Shown: positions 15,272 through 23,906, counted from the stretch's first letter. The stretch: DNA of 39,578 nucleotides from Elusimicrobia bacterium CG1_02_37_114 (GCA_001871125.1 MNXB01000064.1:1-39578), one strand, 5' to 3'. Notes: generated from the sequence alone by a model not told the origin. Program-made: numbers and translations.

Positions 15272-16213
15272 ATGAAAACAATGGTTAGGCAGGCTCACCA
15301 TCCTGAGCAGAGCCGAAGGAAAGTAAAATATAAGCAAAAAAGAGAAAAACAACTCTTTGTAAAAGAGATCTTGACTTCAGCACTGGTTTATAAGCCATCT
15401 ATTAACGAAATTTATAATATGGACTGTATAGAAGGGATGAAACAACTTTCCAACAACAGCATAGACCTAGTAATTACTGATCCACCTTTTGCCATAGAAT
15501 TCAAAGCAAAACGCAGTAATTACAATCGCACACAATCACGTGTCTTGGAAGGATATCAAGAGATTCCGAAAGAGAAATATTATGAATTTACTCTGCAATG
15601 GATGAAAGAAGTTCATAGAATCCTGAAAGAATCTGGTAGTATGTATGTTTTTTCAGGATGGAACAATCTTAAAGATATTCTTAATGCACTTGACGAAATC
15701 GGTTTTATTACAGTCAATCATATCATCTGGAAATATCAGTTTGGTGTGGTGACTCAAAAGAAATTTGTAACCTCACATTATCATTGCTTATATGTTTGTA
15801 AAAATGAGCAGAGAAGAAAATTCTTCCCTTATGCACGCTTTAGTAAAGGTGATAAAAAAGACACAGGCGGAAGTTTGCATTATGAAGATAAAGAAGATGT
15901 CTGGTATATAAAAAGAGAATACTGGAATGGTGACCAGAAAACCCCAACTAAACTGCCAGCAGAATTAATCAAGAAGATATTGCTTTATTCCAGTGAAGAA
16001 GGCGATGTAGTTTTGGACCCATTTTTAGGTTCGGGGCAGGTTGCAGTTGTCAGCAAAATGATTAAACGTCAATATATTGGATTTGAAATTGTGAAAGAAT
16101 ATTACGAATTTGCCAGGGAGAGACTGGAAAAAGATATTTATCGGATTAAGAGCAATCTTAAAGAAAATATTCCTCAATCGTTAGAACTATTTGATACACG
16201 AGAAATAAAATGA
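15272..16213 (+). CDS. Beta-class DNA adenine-N6 methyltransferase
   Basis: The catalytic motif IV, ITDPPFAIEF, comes at residues 68-77 and the SAM-binding motif I, LDPFLGSGQVAVVS, near residue 248. This is the order of beta-class amino methyltransferases, and DPPF points to adenine-N6 rather than cytosine-N4. The central part is probably the target recognition region; the site cannot be read from sequence. The first 18 residues come from a dispersed repeat, and ATG 15419 (MDCIEGMKQLS) is an alternative start near the usual family beginning. It ends in a 4-base ATGA overlap with the HhH-GPD-like gene, so the two are made together. Insertion inside a Kdo operon indicates horizontal arrival. 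Confidence 0.88.
   Translation: MKTMVRQAHHPEQSRRKVKYKQKREKQLFVKEILTSALVYKPSINEIYNMDCIEGMKQLSNNSIDLVITDPPFAIEFKAKRSNYNRTQSRVLEGYQEIPKEKYYEFTLQWMKEVHRILKESGSMYVFSGWNNLKDILNALDEIGFITVNHIIWKYQFGVVTQKKFVTSHYHCLYVCKNEQRRKFFPYARFSKGDKKDTGGSLHYEDKEDVWYIKREYWNGDQKTPTKLPAELIKKILLYSSEEGDVVLDPFLGSGQVAVVSKMIKRQYIGFEIVKEYYEFARERLEKDIYRIKSNLKENIPQSLELFDTREIK
15281..15320 (+). repeat. Short palindromic repeat absorbed into the methyltransferase N-terminus
   Basis: The segment encodes MVRQAHHPEQSRR and contains the stem GCTCA/TGAGC (15293-15297, 15304-15308). From memory, RQAHHPEQSR-like peptides recur at the ends of predicted proteins in uncultured bacteria and mark a dispersed repeat. Only this copy is in the window. 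Confidence 0.5.
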
Positions 16214-17370
16214 ATATTACACAAAAGAGTCAAAAATTGTTAACCACTATTGCCGAAATAGGAAGGGAATATTCTGCCAAACCGGACATACATCTTATAG
16301 ACCCATTTAATCATTTCTTCGATAAGAATAAGAACCTAATTCTAAACGAGTTAGACAAACAAGATGGTCCCTGGACCCGTCGTGAGTTAATTACCAGATT
16401 TTTGCTACTAAATGCAGTGTTAGATCAAGGACCAGATATTGAAGGACTTCGTCAACTACTGATAAAAGTTACTAATGAACTTTATCAAAGAGAGGTTAGA
16501 ATACTTCATCGTCCACTGGATTTTTTCAAAGAATTGGGTATTTCTATAGATAAAATCTGCACTGTTCATGAAGGCATTAAAAAGGTACGTGCTCCTATTT
16601 GGGCTAAAGAAAATCAGTCTAATCCTGAAAAATACAACTTATTTATGGATAACTCCAAGCAGGTACTAAATTATGCAGTATTCCGTTGGGGCGTTCCATT
16701 ATGCGTTCCTTTAATTTTAGAAAAAGATGGTAAAACACTTATTGATTATTTAGAGAGATGTAATTCTGCTGAATTGATGAGCAAGGAAATTAAGGACAAT
16801 GAGAGATATGGTCTGGGTAAAGCAATAGGAGATAAGGCAGGTCATCTCTTTGCCAAATGGTATGTCTGTAGTTTTAATTTGGCAAGAAGACAAGATAAAG
16901 GCTGGCAAAATTTATCTTTTGAAATACCTTTTGATAGTAATGCTGGTCGTATATTTTTCCGCACTGGTTTTTTATTGAACTGGGCAAATATTAAAGATTA
17001 TATAGAATGGGAAGTTGTTCAAAAAGGAAAAGGTAAAGGAGGCTTAAATTATATCAGAGTAACTAATATCAGGGGTAAGAAATCTGATGTGGCATTAAAA
17101 GACAATGGTCTCTTTGAAAGATACAAAACTATTTGCGCAGAATATCTTAGTACGAAGAAAAGACCTCGAACAATAGAAATCCAACAAATACCAAATGCTT
17201 TATTATTGAATACTGATTATGGTATTGATGAATTAGACAATGGATTAATATATATCGGCACGAATTTTTGTCTTAATCATGAGAACTCTAAATGTAAAGA
17301 TTGCCCTATAAAAGAACTGTGTGAAGGGTATAACAGTAATCCCGATCTAATTCAAAATTATAGGACATGA
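16210..17370 (+). CDS. Putative HhH-GPD/Fe-S glycosylase-like protein coupled to the methyltransferase
   Basis: I do not recognise a named family for the whole 386-residue protein, but three parts line up with endonuclease III-type glycosylases. Residues 60-75 (LITRFLLLNAVLDQG) resemble the first core helix. Residues 201-217 (GLGKAIGDKAGHLFAKW) occupy the place of the helix-hairpin-helix. Residues 237-254 (FEIPFDSNAGRIFFRTGF) resemble the strand carrying the catalytic Asp (D242) of the VDTHxxRV type. The C-terminus has C-x7-C-x2-C-x5-C (354, 362, 365, 371) in FCLNHENSKCKDCPIKELC, one residue longer than the endonuclease III iron-sulfur loop. The stretch between Asp and cluster is much longer than usual. 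Coupling to a DNA methyltransferase suggests either a base-excising restriction enzyme or a repair partner; both are inference. Confidence 0.65.
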   Translation: MNITQKSQKLLTTIAEIGREYSAKPDIHLIDPFNHFFDKNKNLILNELDKQDGPWTRRELITRFLLLNAVLDQGPDIEGLRQLLIKVTNELYQREVRILHRPLDFFKELGISIDKICTVHEGIKKVRAPIWAKENQSNPEKYNLFMDNSKQVLNYAVFRWGVPLCVPLILEKDGKTLIDYLERCNSAELMSKEIKDNERYGLGKAIGDKAGHLFAKWYVCSFNLARRQDKGWQNLSFEIPFDSNAGRIFFRTGFLLNWANIKDYIEWEVVQKGKGKGGLNYIRVTNIRGKKSDVALKDNGLFERYKTICAEYLSTKKRPRTIEIQQIPNALLLNTDYGIDELDNGLIYIGTNFCLNHENSKCKDCPIKELCEGYNSNPDLIQNYRT

Positions 17371-17547
17371 AAAGACAGATGCTTTTTTAATTTGTTGAAT
17401 TATTGGATTTGTTTTGTGCTGGTTTAGATGGCAAAGGTCGCCAAATGCGATGATTGTTCCTTTTCTGAGATATTTGAACATCTTTATCAGCAGAGTAATT
17501 GTTTCGACGGATTTTGAAGTTCGTCTACCGTCAAGTGTGGGGGAGAC
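17371..17547. other. Gap between the HhH-GPD-like gene and kdsA
   Basis: No complete gene. On the minus strand an open stretch of roughly 80 codons without a good start (about 17350-17595) includes FKYLRKGTIIAFGDL, which looks protein-like but overlaps the kdsA start and was not assigned. It may be chance or debris of a gene displaced when the methyltransferase pair arrived. No pyrG remnant was found. Confidence 0.3.
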
Positions 17548-18372
17548 ATGGGTAATGTCATTAAAATAAATAATATAAAAATTGGAGAAGGAGAACCACT
17601 GGTGCTCATTGCAGGTCCATGCGTAATTGAATCCGAGGAATTGACACTGAATACTGCAAAGAAGATAAAAGAAATCACTGCCAGGGTTGGGATACCGTAT
17701 ATTTTTAAATCTTCATATGATAAGTCTAACCGGTCCTCAGTAGATTATTACCGTGGTCCCGGTATAAAACAAGGATTGAAAATACTTGAACGGATAAAAA
17801 AAGAAGTCGGCGTCCCGGTACTTTCTGATGTCCACTGCCAGACAGAAATTGAGGAAGCATCCAGAGTCCTTGATGTGATACAAATACCAGCATATCTATG
17901 CCAGCAGACAAGTTTAGTTGTTTGGGCAGCTAAAACAGGCAAAGTTATTAATATTAAAAAAGGACAATTCCTTGCTCCCTGGGATATGAAGAAAATCTGT
18001 AAGAAAGCCGAATCAACAGGTAATAAGAATATAATATTGACAGAAAGAGGAACATGTTTGGGATACAATAACCTTGTATGTGATATGAGGTCAATACCTC
18101 TAATGCAAAAAATAGGTTATCCTGTTATTGTAGATATTACACATATTTTACGCATGCCAGGGCCTCCTTCAACTGAATCTTCAGGTGGTCAGCCCGAATT
18201 TATAGCGGTTCTGGCACGGGCAGCAGTTGCCTGCGGGTGTGATGGGTTGTTTCTGGAAGTTCATCCAGAGCCACAAAAAGCATTGTGTGATGCATCAAGT
18301 ATGCTCAATCTTGAAGAATTAGAAGAATTACTGATTTCTGTAAAAAAGATAAGCGAGATTGTCCGGAAATAA
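17548..18372 (+). CDS. kdsA: 3-deoxy-8-phosphooctulonate synthase (Kdo-8-phosphate synthase)
   Basis: KdsA condenses phosphoenolpyruvate with arabinose-5-phosphate. Diagnostic blocks are LIAGPCVIES, GIPYIFKSSYDKSNR, PVLSDVH, IQIPAYLCQQTSL, TERGTCLGYNNLV, DITH, SSGGQPEF and FLEVHPEP. Cys 25 in AGPC marks the metal-dependent class; the metal-free E. coli type has Asn there. The length of 274 residues is normal. GGGGGAG precedes the ATG. A dispersed repeat begins exactly at the stop codon. Confidence 0.96.
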   Translation: MGNVIKINNIKIGEGEPLVLIAGPCVIESEELTLNTAKKIKEITARVGIPYIFKSSYDKSNRSSVDYYRGPGIKQGLKILERIKKEVGVPVLSDVHCQTEIEEASRVLDVIQIPAYLCQQTSLVVWAAKTGKVINIKKGQFLAPWDMKKICKKAESTGNKNIILTERGTCLGYNNLVCDMRSIPLMQKIGYPVIVDITHILRMPGPPSTESSGGQPEFIAVLARAAVACGCDGLFLEVHPEPQKALCDASSMLNLEELEELLISVKKISEIVRK

Positions 18373-18416
18373 ACTATAATGTCCCGCCTGACGACGGGCA
18401 GGCAAGACCTGACCCC
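18371..18416 (+). repeat. 46-bp dispersed repeat, copy 1
   Basis: The block runs from AAACTATA through GTCCCGCCTGACGACGGGCA to GACCCC and matches 33106-33151 at 44 of 46 positions by eye. It contains the alternative stems CCCG/CGGG and GCCTG/CAGGC. It starts at the kdsA stop codon and ends at the ATG of the next gene. Confidence 0.85.
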
Positions 18417-19226
18417 ATGGAAAAGATTGATTATGGTTTAAAATTTCTAAGAGATGTATTAAAGGTGGAATCTCTGCATTTTGGCTACTGGGATAACGGT
18501 GTGCCGACCACACTGGCTAACCTCAGATTAGCGCAGGTTAAATATATTGACCACTTAATCAAATTTATTCCTGAAGGTGTCAGTTCTATACTTGATGTAG
18601 GTTGCGGTACAGGTGTAGTGGCAGATAGACTTGTAAATAAAGGTTATAAAGTTTTATGTATATCCCCGGATGTTTACCAGGAGAAAATATTCAAAGAAAG
18701 GTTAAACATACCTTTTCGTTTGACGAAATTTGAAGATTTTGATACTGATTCAAAATATGACCTTATTCTTATGTGTGAGAGTATGCAATATCTTGATTTG
18801 GATAAAACATTTGCAAAATGCCGGGAAATACTGAATCCAAAAGGATACATACTAACATCTGATTATTTCAGGAAAGTTAATACTAACTACTATAAAACCT
18901 GTTATGTTGAAGAAACCTTTCTTAAGAAATCAGAGCAATATGGTTTTCATGTTATAAAGCATGAAGACATTACTGAAAATGTAGTGCCTACACTGGAATT
19001 TGCAAAAAACATATACAAAGATTATGCTCTGCCGGTAGCAGAAATCTTTAGTGGATATATAAACCAGGAATATCCGGGAGTAGCAAAAGTTGGTGGTTTT
19101 TTATTGGGGAATAAATTGAAAAAACTTCACAAATATATCTATACACATACAGAAGAAAAACTTGATACAAAAAAATTTGCTCAGTTTGTAAAATACGGTA
19201 TTTACCTATTGGGGGACGCTACTTGA
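18417..19226 (+). CDS. Class I SAM-dependent methyltransferase, substrate unknown
   Basis: A 269-residue Rossmann-fold methyltransferase: the SAM motif ILDVGCGTGVVADRL is near residue 58, the acidic loop partner follows, and LILMCESMQYLDLDKTF with LNPKGYILTSDYF forms the later strands. The N-terminus (ESLHFGYWDNG) resembles small-molecule or lipid methyltransferases, but the substrate cannot be called. The gene is bracketed by repeats: the 46-bp repeat ends at its ATG, and the last codons (GDAT, stop) lie in another repeat (19211-19240). Both sides carry CAAGRYCTGACCCCATG. It interrupts the kdsA-kdsD order and looks like an inserted cassette. Confidence 0.8.
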   Translation: MEKIDYGLKFLRDVLKVESLHFGYWDNGVPTTLANLRLAQVKYIDHLIKFIPEGVSSILDVGCGTGVVADRLVNKGYKVLCISPDVYQEKIFKERLNIPFRLTKFEDFDTDSKYDLILMCESMQYLDLDKTFAKCREILNPKGYILTSDYFRKVNTNYYKTCYVEETFLKKSEQYGFHVIKHEDITENVVPTLEFAKNIYKDYALPVAEIFSGYINQEYPGVAKVGGFLLGNKLKKLHKYIYTHTEEKLDTKKFAQFVKYGIYLLGDAT

Positions 19227-19240
19227 AAATTGCTACTTTA
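19211..19240 (+). repeat. Dispersed 30-bp repeat, copy 1, containing the methyltransferase stop codon
   Basis: GGGGGACGCTACTTGAAA and the following ATTGCTACTTTA match 38329-38358 almost exactly. The TGA in ACTTGA ends the methyltransferase reading frame, so the repeat set the C-terminus. Confidence 0.8.
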
Positions 19241-19291
19241 GTTTGCTTAATTTCACATTTCAAGGTCTGACCCCATGTCTGGAGGAGACAC

Positions 19292-19942
19292 ATGAAACTT
19301 TTTATTGACAGCGCTGATGTTGACGAAATAAGGACAGTTTTTTCCTGGGGGTTACTTGATGGAGTAACGACCAACCCGACACTGATTGCCAAGCAGAATA
19401 AAAACCCTGAAGAATTGTTAAAACAAATAAGTAAAGTTGCTGACTTGCCCGTCCTTGCTGAACCCGTCAGTACAGACTATGAGGGGATAATAAAAGAGTC
19501 CAATAAACTCACCCGAATTTCAAAAAATATTGTTGCCAAAATTGCTATGACCATGGAGGGTGTCCGGGCGGTAAGTACACTTTCAAAGAAAGGAATAAAG
19601 ACCGCTTTAACTCTGATATTTTCGCCGGCCCAGGCAATCCTTGCAGCAAAAGCAGGTGCTGACTGGATATGCCCTTTTGTAGGCAGATTGGATGATGCCG
19701 GCGAAAGAGGTCTGGACTTGGTAAAGAACATTGTTCAGATATACAAAATTCATAATTATAAAACCAAAGTCCTTGTTGTCTCGGTAAGAAATTCAGATCA
19801 TATATCTTTTTCTGCACTTTATGGAGCAGATGCAGTTTCTGTCCCTTTTAAAGTCATTCAGCAAATGTCCCAACATTCATTGACAGATGCCGGGATTAAA
19901 AAATTTCTTGAAGATTGGTCAAAATCAGGAGAAACAAAATGA
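19292..19942 (+). CDS. Transaldolase/fructose-6-phosphate aldolase family protein
   Basis: A 216-residue short transaldolase (FSA/TalC type): MKLFIDSADVDEI, GLLDGVTTNPTLIAK, the Schiff-base lysine K83 in NIVAKIAMT, TLIFSPAQAILAAKAGADWI and PFVGRLDD are present. Sequence alone does not separate transaldolase (pentose phosphate carbon shuffling) from fructose-6-phosphate aldolase. Most close relatives have VKIPMT where this reads AKIAMT. GGAGGAG precedes the ATG. The stop overlaps the next gene as ATGA, which links it to the zinc-ribbon and kdsD genes; it may help supply pentose phosphate to KdsD. Confidence 0.9.
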   Translation: MKLFIDSADVDEIRTVFSWGLLDGVTTNPTLIAKQNKNPEELLKQISKVADLPVLAEPVSTDYEGIIKESNKLTRISKNIVAKIAMTMEGVRAVSTLSKKGIKTALTLIFSPAQAILAAKAGADWICPFVGRLDDAGERGLDLVKNIVQIYKIHNYKTKVLVVSVRNSDHISFSALYGADAVSVPFKVIQQMSQHSLTDAGIKKFLEDWSKSGETK

Positions 19943-20190
19943 AATGTCCAAAATGTAATGCCGAAAACAAAAACGATGCAAAAATTTGCAAAAAGTGCGG
20001 GACGCAGATAATTGTGGAACCTCTCTGGAAACCCTCCTGGAAGTGGCATGTTAAAACATTGGCAATAATTTACGTTTTTTTAATTATCCTGTTCTTTTTA
20101 TTGAACTGGTTGTTAAAGCCCTATATGAGGCAGCTCCCAAAGGATGTAACGCCCTGGCTCAATAAAGAAGTCAAAGAGGGTGTTAAATGA
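19939..20190 (+). CDS. Small zinc-ribbon membrane protein
   Basis: An 83-residue protein. Residues 1-25 form a zinc ribbon with two CxxC pairs (MKCPKC and CKKCG), followed by a single transmembrane helix (IIYVFLIILFFLLNWLL) and a short tail. The start is ATG 19939, in a 4-base overlap with the transaldolase stop; the track's 19915 start is a shadow. Its own stop overlaps the kdsD start as ATGA. Function is unknown; it may be a membrane-anchored partner in envelope synthesis, but this rests on position only. Confidence 0.8.
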   Translation: MKCPKCNAENKNDAKICKKCGTQIIVEPLWKPSWKWHVKTLAIIYVFLIILFFLLNWLLKPYMRQLPKDVTPWLNKEVKEGVK

Positions 20191-21155
20191 GTAAAAAAAT
20201 AATATCAAGAGCAAAAAAAACAATAGCAATTGAATTATCAGGTGTCCGGGAACAACTTAAACACATAAACTCTGGTTTTGTTAAATCAGTTGAAACGATA
20301 AATTCATGCAGAGGACGTGTTGTTGTCATTGGTGTAGGCAAGTCAGGTCTTATAGGACGCAAAATCGTTGCTACCTTTTCTTCAATTGGTGTGCCGTCAA
20401 TATTTGTTCACCCAACCGAGTTAATACACGGAGATTTGGGTATGATTCTTCCGGAGGATACAGTGATTATCCTTTCGTATTCAGGTGAATCAGAGGAAAT
20501 AAAGAAAATTCTGCCTATGTTGAAAGAATTGAAAATGAAAATTATTGCAATCACGGGGAGAAAGAAATCATTTCTGGCAAAATTTGCTGATTTTGTTATA
20601 GACGTTTCTGTTGATAAAGAGGCGTGTCCATTTAACCTGGTTCCGACAGCATCTACCACTGCTATGCTTGTTATAGGTGACGCACTTGCAATGTCGGTTG
20701 GTGAACTGAGAGGGTTTAAAAAAGAAGATTATGCAAGGTTGCATCCCGGGGGAACATTAGGGAAGAAACTCAATCTGAAAGTTAATCAAATTATGCATTC
20801 AGACAGGGATAACCCTGTTATAAACCAGAATGCAACAGTAGGGCAGGCACTGATAGTTATGACGGAGAAAAAACTTGGTGCGACAAGCGTTGTGGATGGC
20901 AGGGGCAGACTTACCGGATATTTTACTGACGGCGATTTAAGAAGAAAACTGCAATCTGATTCAAATATTCTTAAACGTAAACTCAATACCATAATGACAA
21001 AATCTCCTAAAACCATAACAGGCGATGCCCTAGCATCGGAAGCAGCAGAAACGATGAAAAAATATAACTGTGATAACTTACCCGTTATTGATAATAAACG
21101 GCGAGTCATAGGTATGATTGATGAACGTGATTTGATTGCCATAGGTATAAAGTGA
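20187..21155 (+). CDS. kdsD: D-arabinose-5-phosphate isomerase (KdsD/KpsF), SIS plus two CBS domains
   Basis: The enzyme makes arabinose-5-phosphate from ribulose-5-phosphate for KdsA. An N-terminal SIS domain (VVIGVGKSGLIGRKIVATFS, IHGDLGMI, ILSYSGES, LVPTASTTAML, RLHPGGTLGKKL) is followed by two CBS domains (QIMHS and IMTKSPKTI start them). At 322 residues it is typical. It overlaps the previous gene by 4 bases. The phosphatase KdsC that usually follows is absent, so it must be elsewhere or be replaced. Confidence 0.95.
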   Translation: MSKKIISRAKKTIAIELSGVREQLKHINSGFVKSVETINSCRGRVVVIGVGKSGLIGRKIVATFSSIGVPSIFVHPTELIHGDLGMILPEDTVIILSYSGESEEIKKILPMLKELKMKIIAITGRKKSFLAKFADFVIDVSVDKEACPFNLVPTASTTAMLVIGDALAMSVGELRGFKKEDYARLHPGGTLGKKLNLKVNQIMHSDRDNPVINQNATVGQALIVMTEKKLGATSVVDGRGRLTGYFTDGDLRRKLQSDSNILKRKLNTIMTKSPKTITGDALASEAAETMKKYNCDNLPVIDNKRRVIGMIDERDLIAIGIK

Positions 21156-21162
21156 TAATTAG

Positions 21163-22023
21163 ATGTCTCTAAAAGCAGATCTATTACATTTTGTTATAAG
21201 GATAATACAGACAACTTTGTTTTTCGTCCCTCTTAGATTAGCCCAGAAGCTCGGAGCCGTTTTTGGTTTTATCGCTTATTATTTTTTCCCGCAACACAGG
21301 AAATTAACTTTGGGCAATCTGAAATTTTGTTCTATGAATACTTCTATCGCTCATAGAGTATTTGTCAACCAGGGCAAAAATCTTTTTGAATTATTTAAAT
21401 TTTATAGACTCAATAAAAAAAATATTGATAAATTTGTTAAACTAGAAGGCAAAGAGTTCCTGGATAAAGCATTAAATTATAAGAAAGGCGTAATTGTTTT
21501 GATAGCTCATTTCGGCAACTGGGAACTTCTCTCTCAGACGCTGGTTCTACATGGATATAAGTTTAATGCCACTGCCCGCAAAGTTTATATTAATCAACTT
21601 GAACGTCTTCTGATGAAAATCAGGGAATCCAAAGGAGCAAACATAATAACCCGCAGAGAACAGGGTACCATTAAAGAGACCTTTAATGTATTAGACAGGA
21701 ATGAGTTGTTAGGGATGTTGATTGACCAGAATACAAAAGCTGCCCGCGGAGTTTATATAAATTTTTTTAACCACAGGGCATACACCCCGACTGCACTTGT
21801 CCGGATTGCTCTTAAAACAAACAGCACTGTTATACCGGGATTCATACATCGTCAGAAGAATGACACTCATATACTTGAAATTATGCCGCCTGTCAGATTT
21901 TCATACGAGGGTAACCAGGAAGATAAAATAATGAAAAACACTCAGATACTAAGCGATATTATTGAATCCCAGGTAAGAAAATATCCTGACCAGTGGGTAT
22001 GGTTTCATCGGAGATGGGATTGA
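21163..22023 (+). CDS. LpxL/LpxM-family lipid A acyltransferase
   Basis: A 286-residue membrane-anchored acyltransferase of the lysophospholipid acyltransferase (HtrB) superfamily. The N-terminal hydrophobic segment is followed by the HX4E catalytic motif HFGNWE (H116, E121), MLIDQNTKAARGVYINFF and the end motif PDQWVWFHRRW. It would add a secondary acyl chain to Kdo-lipid A at the inner face of the cytoplasmic membrane. Which position it acylates cannot be read here. The position between kdsD and lptC fits a lipopolysaccharide operon. Its end overlaps the lptC start. Confidence 0.88.
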   Translation: MSLKADLLHFVIRIIQTTLFFVPLRLAQKLGAVFGFIAYYFFPQHRKLTLGNLKFCSMNTSIAHRVFVNQGKNLFELFKFYRLNKKNIDKFVKLEGKEFLDKALNYKKGVIVLIAHFGNWELLSQTLVLHGYKFNATARKVYINQLERLLMKIRESKGANIITRREQGTIKETFNVLDRNELLGMLIDQNTKAARGVYINFFNHRAYTPTALVRIALKTNSTVIPGFIHRQKNDTHILEIMPPVRFSYEGNQEDKIMKNTQILSDIIESQVRKYPDQWVWFHRRWD

Positions 22024-22568
22024 AGCAATACAAACTACTAATTCTATTTTTATTATTTATCTTATCCTGTAATACAAATAGTATAAACAATGTGGAGAAA
22101 ACACAGGATAATACCCCTTCTCCTCCGGAGCAGGTACTGAACAAATTCAGTGCTTACGGGACAAAAGAAGGTAAAAAAATATGGTATTTGACAGCTGAAA
22201 AGGCATACGTCTATGAGTCAAAAAACATTGCATTATTAGAAAAATTTAATGTTAAATTTTTTAAGACTGACAAGAACACAAATTTACCCACTAATCAAAT
22301 AAGTTCTGTGATAAAGTCAAATAAGGGAGAGATGGACATAGGCAAGAATGATTTTCATACAATAGGAAAAACCACAGTAATCACAGCAGACAATGAAATA
22401 CTTGAATGTGAGGATTTAAAATACGTTGACAGGGAGAAAAAAATTTTTACTGATTCATCGGTTGTAATTACACGAAAAGATTCTGTTATCAAAGGAAAGG
22501 GATTAGAAGCCACACCTGACCTTTCGTCAGTAATTGTAAAAAACAATCGCGTTGAAATAAAAAAATGA
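22014..22568 (+). CDS. lptC: LPS export protein LptC, predicted lipoprotein form
   Basis: LptC takes lipopolysaccharide from the LptBFG complex and passes it to LptA. The N-terminus (MGLKQYKLLILFLLFILSC) ends in a lipobox, so this version appears lipid-anchored at Cys 19 rather than held by a transmembrane helix as in E. coli. The rest is a beta-jellyroll-like sequence: WYLTAEKAYVYESKNIALLE, NKGEMDIGKNDFHTIGKTTV and LECEDLKYVDREKKIFTDSS. Start ATG 22014 overlaps the upstream stop; the track's 21993 start lies well inside lpxL. lptA follows after one base. Confidence 0.86.
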   Translation: MGLKQYKLLILFLLFILSCNTNSINNVEKTQDNTPSPPEQVLNKFSAYGTKEGKKIWYLTAEKAYVYESKNIALLEKFNVKFFKTDKNTNLPTNQISSVIKSNKGEMDIGKNDFHTIGKTTVITADNEILECEDLKYVDREKKIFTDSSVVITRKDSVIKGKGLEATPDLSSVIVKNNRVEIKK

Positions 22569-22569
22569 G

Positions 22570-23145
22570 ATGAAAATATTTAATTGGGCGATTTTCATAT
22601 TTCTGTGTCTTGTTATAAATGTTTATTCTACTGAACCTGAAATAAAGATTAGTTCAAAAAAGGTTGAATTTCTTAAATTAGAAGGTAAAACTATATTTAC
22701 AGATAACGTGAGAATGCTACAGGGTAAAAATTATATATTTGCCGATAGAATGGTGAAGGACGACAAAAATAAAATTATTGAGGCAGAGAACAATGTAATA
22801 ACTTTCTATGAGACTCTAAATGGTCAGACACTTAAAATATCCGGCAATAAATTGCACTATGATTTGTTAAAGGAAGAGATACATTTACCGGGAAGGCCAT
22901 ATCTGGTTTACACTGATTCATTCACGGGTTCCAGCGGAGAAATCATATCTGACGATGTTACATTTTACAGGTCAGAGGGCAGAATGGTTTTTGAAGGCAA
23001 TGTTCAGATAGACAAATTCCGGTTTAATACAGACGATAATAAATATTTATCCAGATTTAGTGCCGATAAAATCATGTTTTTTATTAATGAGAAAAGAATT
23101 TTATTTAAAGAAAATGTTTATGCAAAAATAGAAGAGGTTGATTAA
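22570..23145 (+). CDS. lptA: LPS transport periplasmic protein LptA
   Basis: A 191-residue OstA/LptA-type protein with a signal peptide ([14 protein letters not shown]). The beta-jellyroll repeats [37 protein letters not shown] and [11 protein letters not shown] are the usual LptA repeats that bridge the periplasm. Gene order lptC-lptA-lptB supports the call. It starts one base after lptC and ends one base before lptB. Confidence 0.87.
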   Translation: MKIFNWAIFIFLCLVINVYSTEPEIKISSKKVEFLKLEGKTIFTDNVRMLQGKNYIFADRMVKDDKNKIIEAENNVITFYETLNGQTLKISGNKLHYDLLKEEIHLPGRPYLVYTDSFTGSSGEIISDDVTFYRSEGRMVFEGNVQIDKFRFNTDDNKYLSRFSADKIMFFINEKRILFKENVYAKIEEVD

Positions 23146-23146
23146 C

Positions 23147-23881
23147 ATGACTTCACGAAAAGTAACTCTATTAGCGGAAAAGTTGGTAAAAAAATATCGT
23201 AATAAAAAGGTTGTGGATAATGTTACCATTGAAATCAATAAGGGCGAAATCATCGGTTTACTCGGGCCTAACGGTGCCGGTAAAACAACTATCTTTAATA
23301 TGGTAGTCGGTCTGATAAAACCAGAGGGAGGTAAAATTTTCCTGGGTGATATTGAAATCACTAAAATGCCAATGTATAAAAGGTCGCGCGAAGGGATGTC
23401 TTATTTACCACAGGAACCATCAATATTTCGTAAACTTACTGTTGAGCAAAACCTGATGGCAATACTTGAAATGTTAGATTTTTCAAAAGAAATCAGACAA
23501 TCCAGAGTCAACGAACTATTGAAGGAATTTGGACTTGAGAAGTTACGTAAACAAATGGCCTACTCCCTCTCGGGTGGTGAAAAGAGACGGTGCGAAATTG
23601 CACGGGCACTTTTGAGTAACCCGACATTTCTGCTGCTGGATGAACCATTTGTAGGAATCGACCCGATTACGGTTACAGAAATTCAGGGTATGATAGCTGA
23701 TTTGAAGAAAAAAGGAATAGGTATATTAGTAACTGACCACAATGTTCGTGAAACACTGGAGATTATTGACCGTGCCTATATAATATATGAGGGCAGGATA
23801 CTTTTTGGAGGTGATGCACAGGAACTCATTAGCAATCCTGAAGCAAGACGTGTTTATCTGGGTAAAAATTTCCAGGTATAA
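23147..23881 (+). CDS. lptB: LPS export ABC transporter ATPase LptB
   Basis: The cytoplasmic ATPase that powers extraction of lipopolysaccharide through LptFG. Walker [11 protein letters not shown]-loop [19 protein letters not shown] (the LptB hallmark), signature [15 protein letters not shown], Walker [14 protein letters not shown] and switch TDHNVRETL are intact. I start at ATG 23147 after GAAGAGG; the TTG at 23138 is unlikely. LptF and LptG are not in the window. Confidence 0.95.
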   Translation: MTSRKVTLLAEKLVKKYRNKKVVDNVTIEINKGEIIGLLGPNGAGKTTIFNMVVGLIKPEGGKIFLGDIEITKMPMYKRSREGMSYLPQEPSIFRKLTVEQNLMAILEMLDFSKEIRQSRVNELLKEFGLEKLRKQMAYSLSGGEKRRCEIARALLSNPTFLLLDEPFVGIDPITVTEIQGMIADLKKKGIGILVTDHNVRETLEIIDRAYIIYEGRILFGGDAQELISNPEARRVYLGKNFQV

Positions 23882-23906
23882 TTAGAAGAAGGAGGAAGAA
23901 ACATCT

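Noticed and set aside
15189-17547. Expected pyrG between kdsB and kdsA
   Set aside because: No CTP synthase motif or remnant is visible; the interval is filled by the methyltransferase pair.
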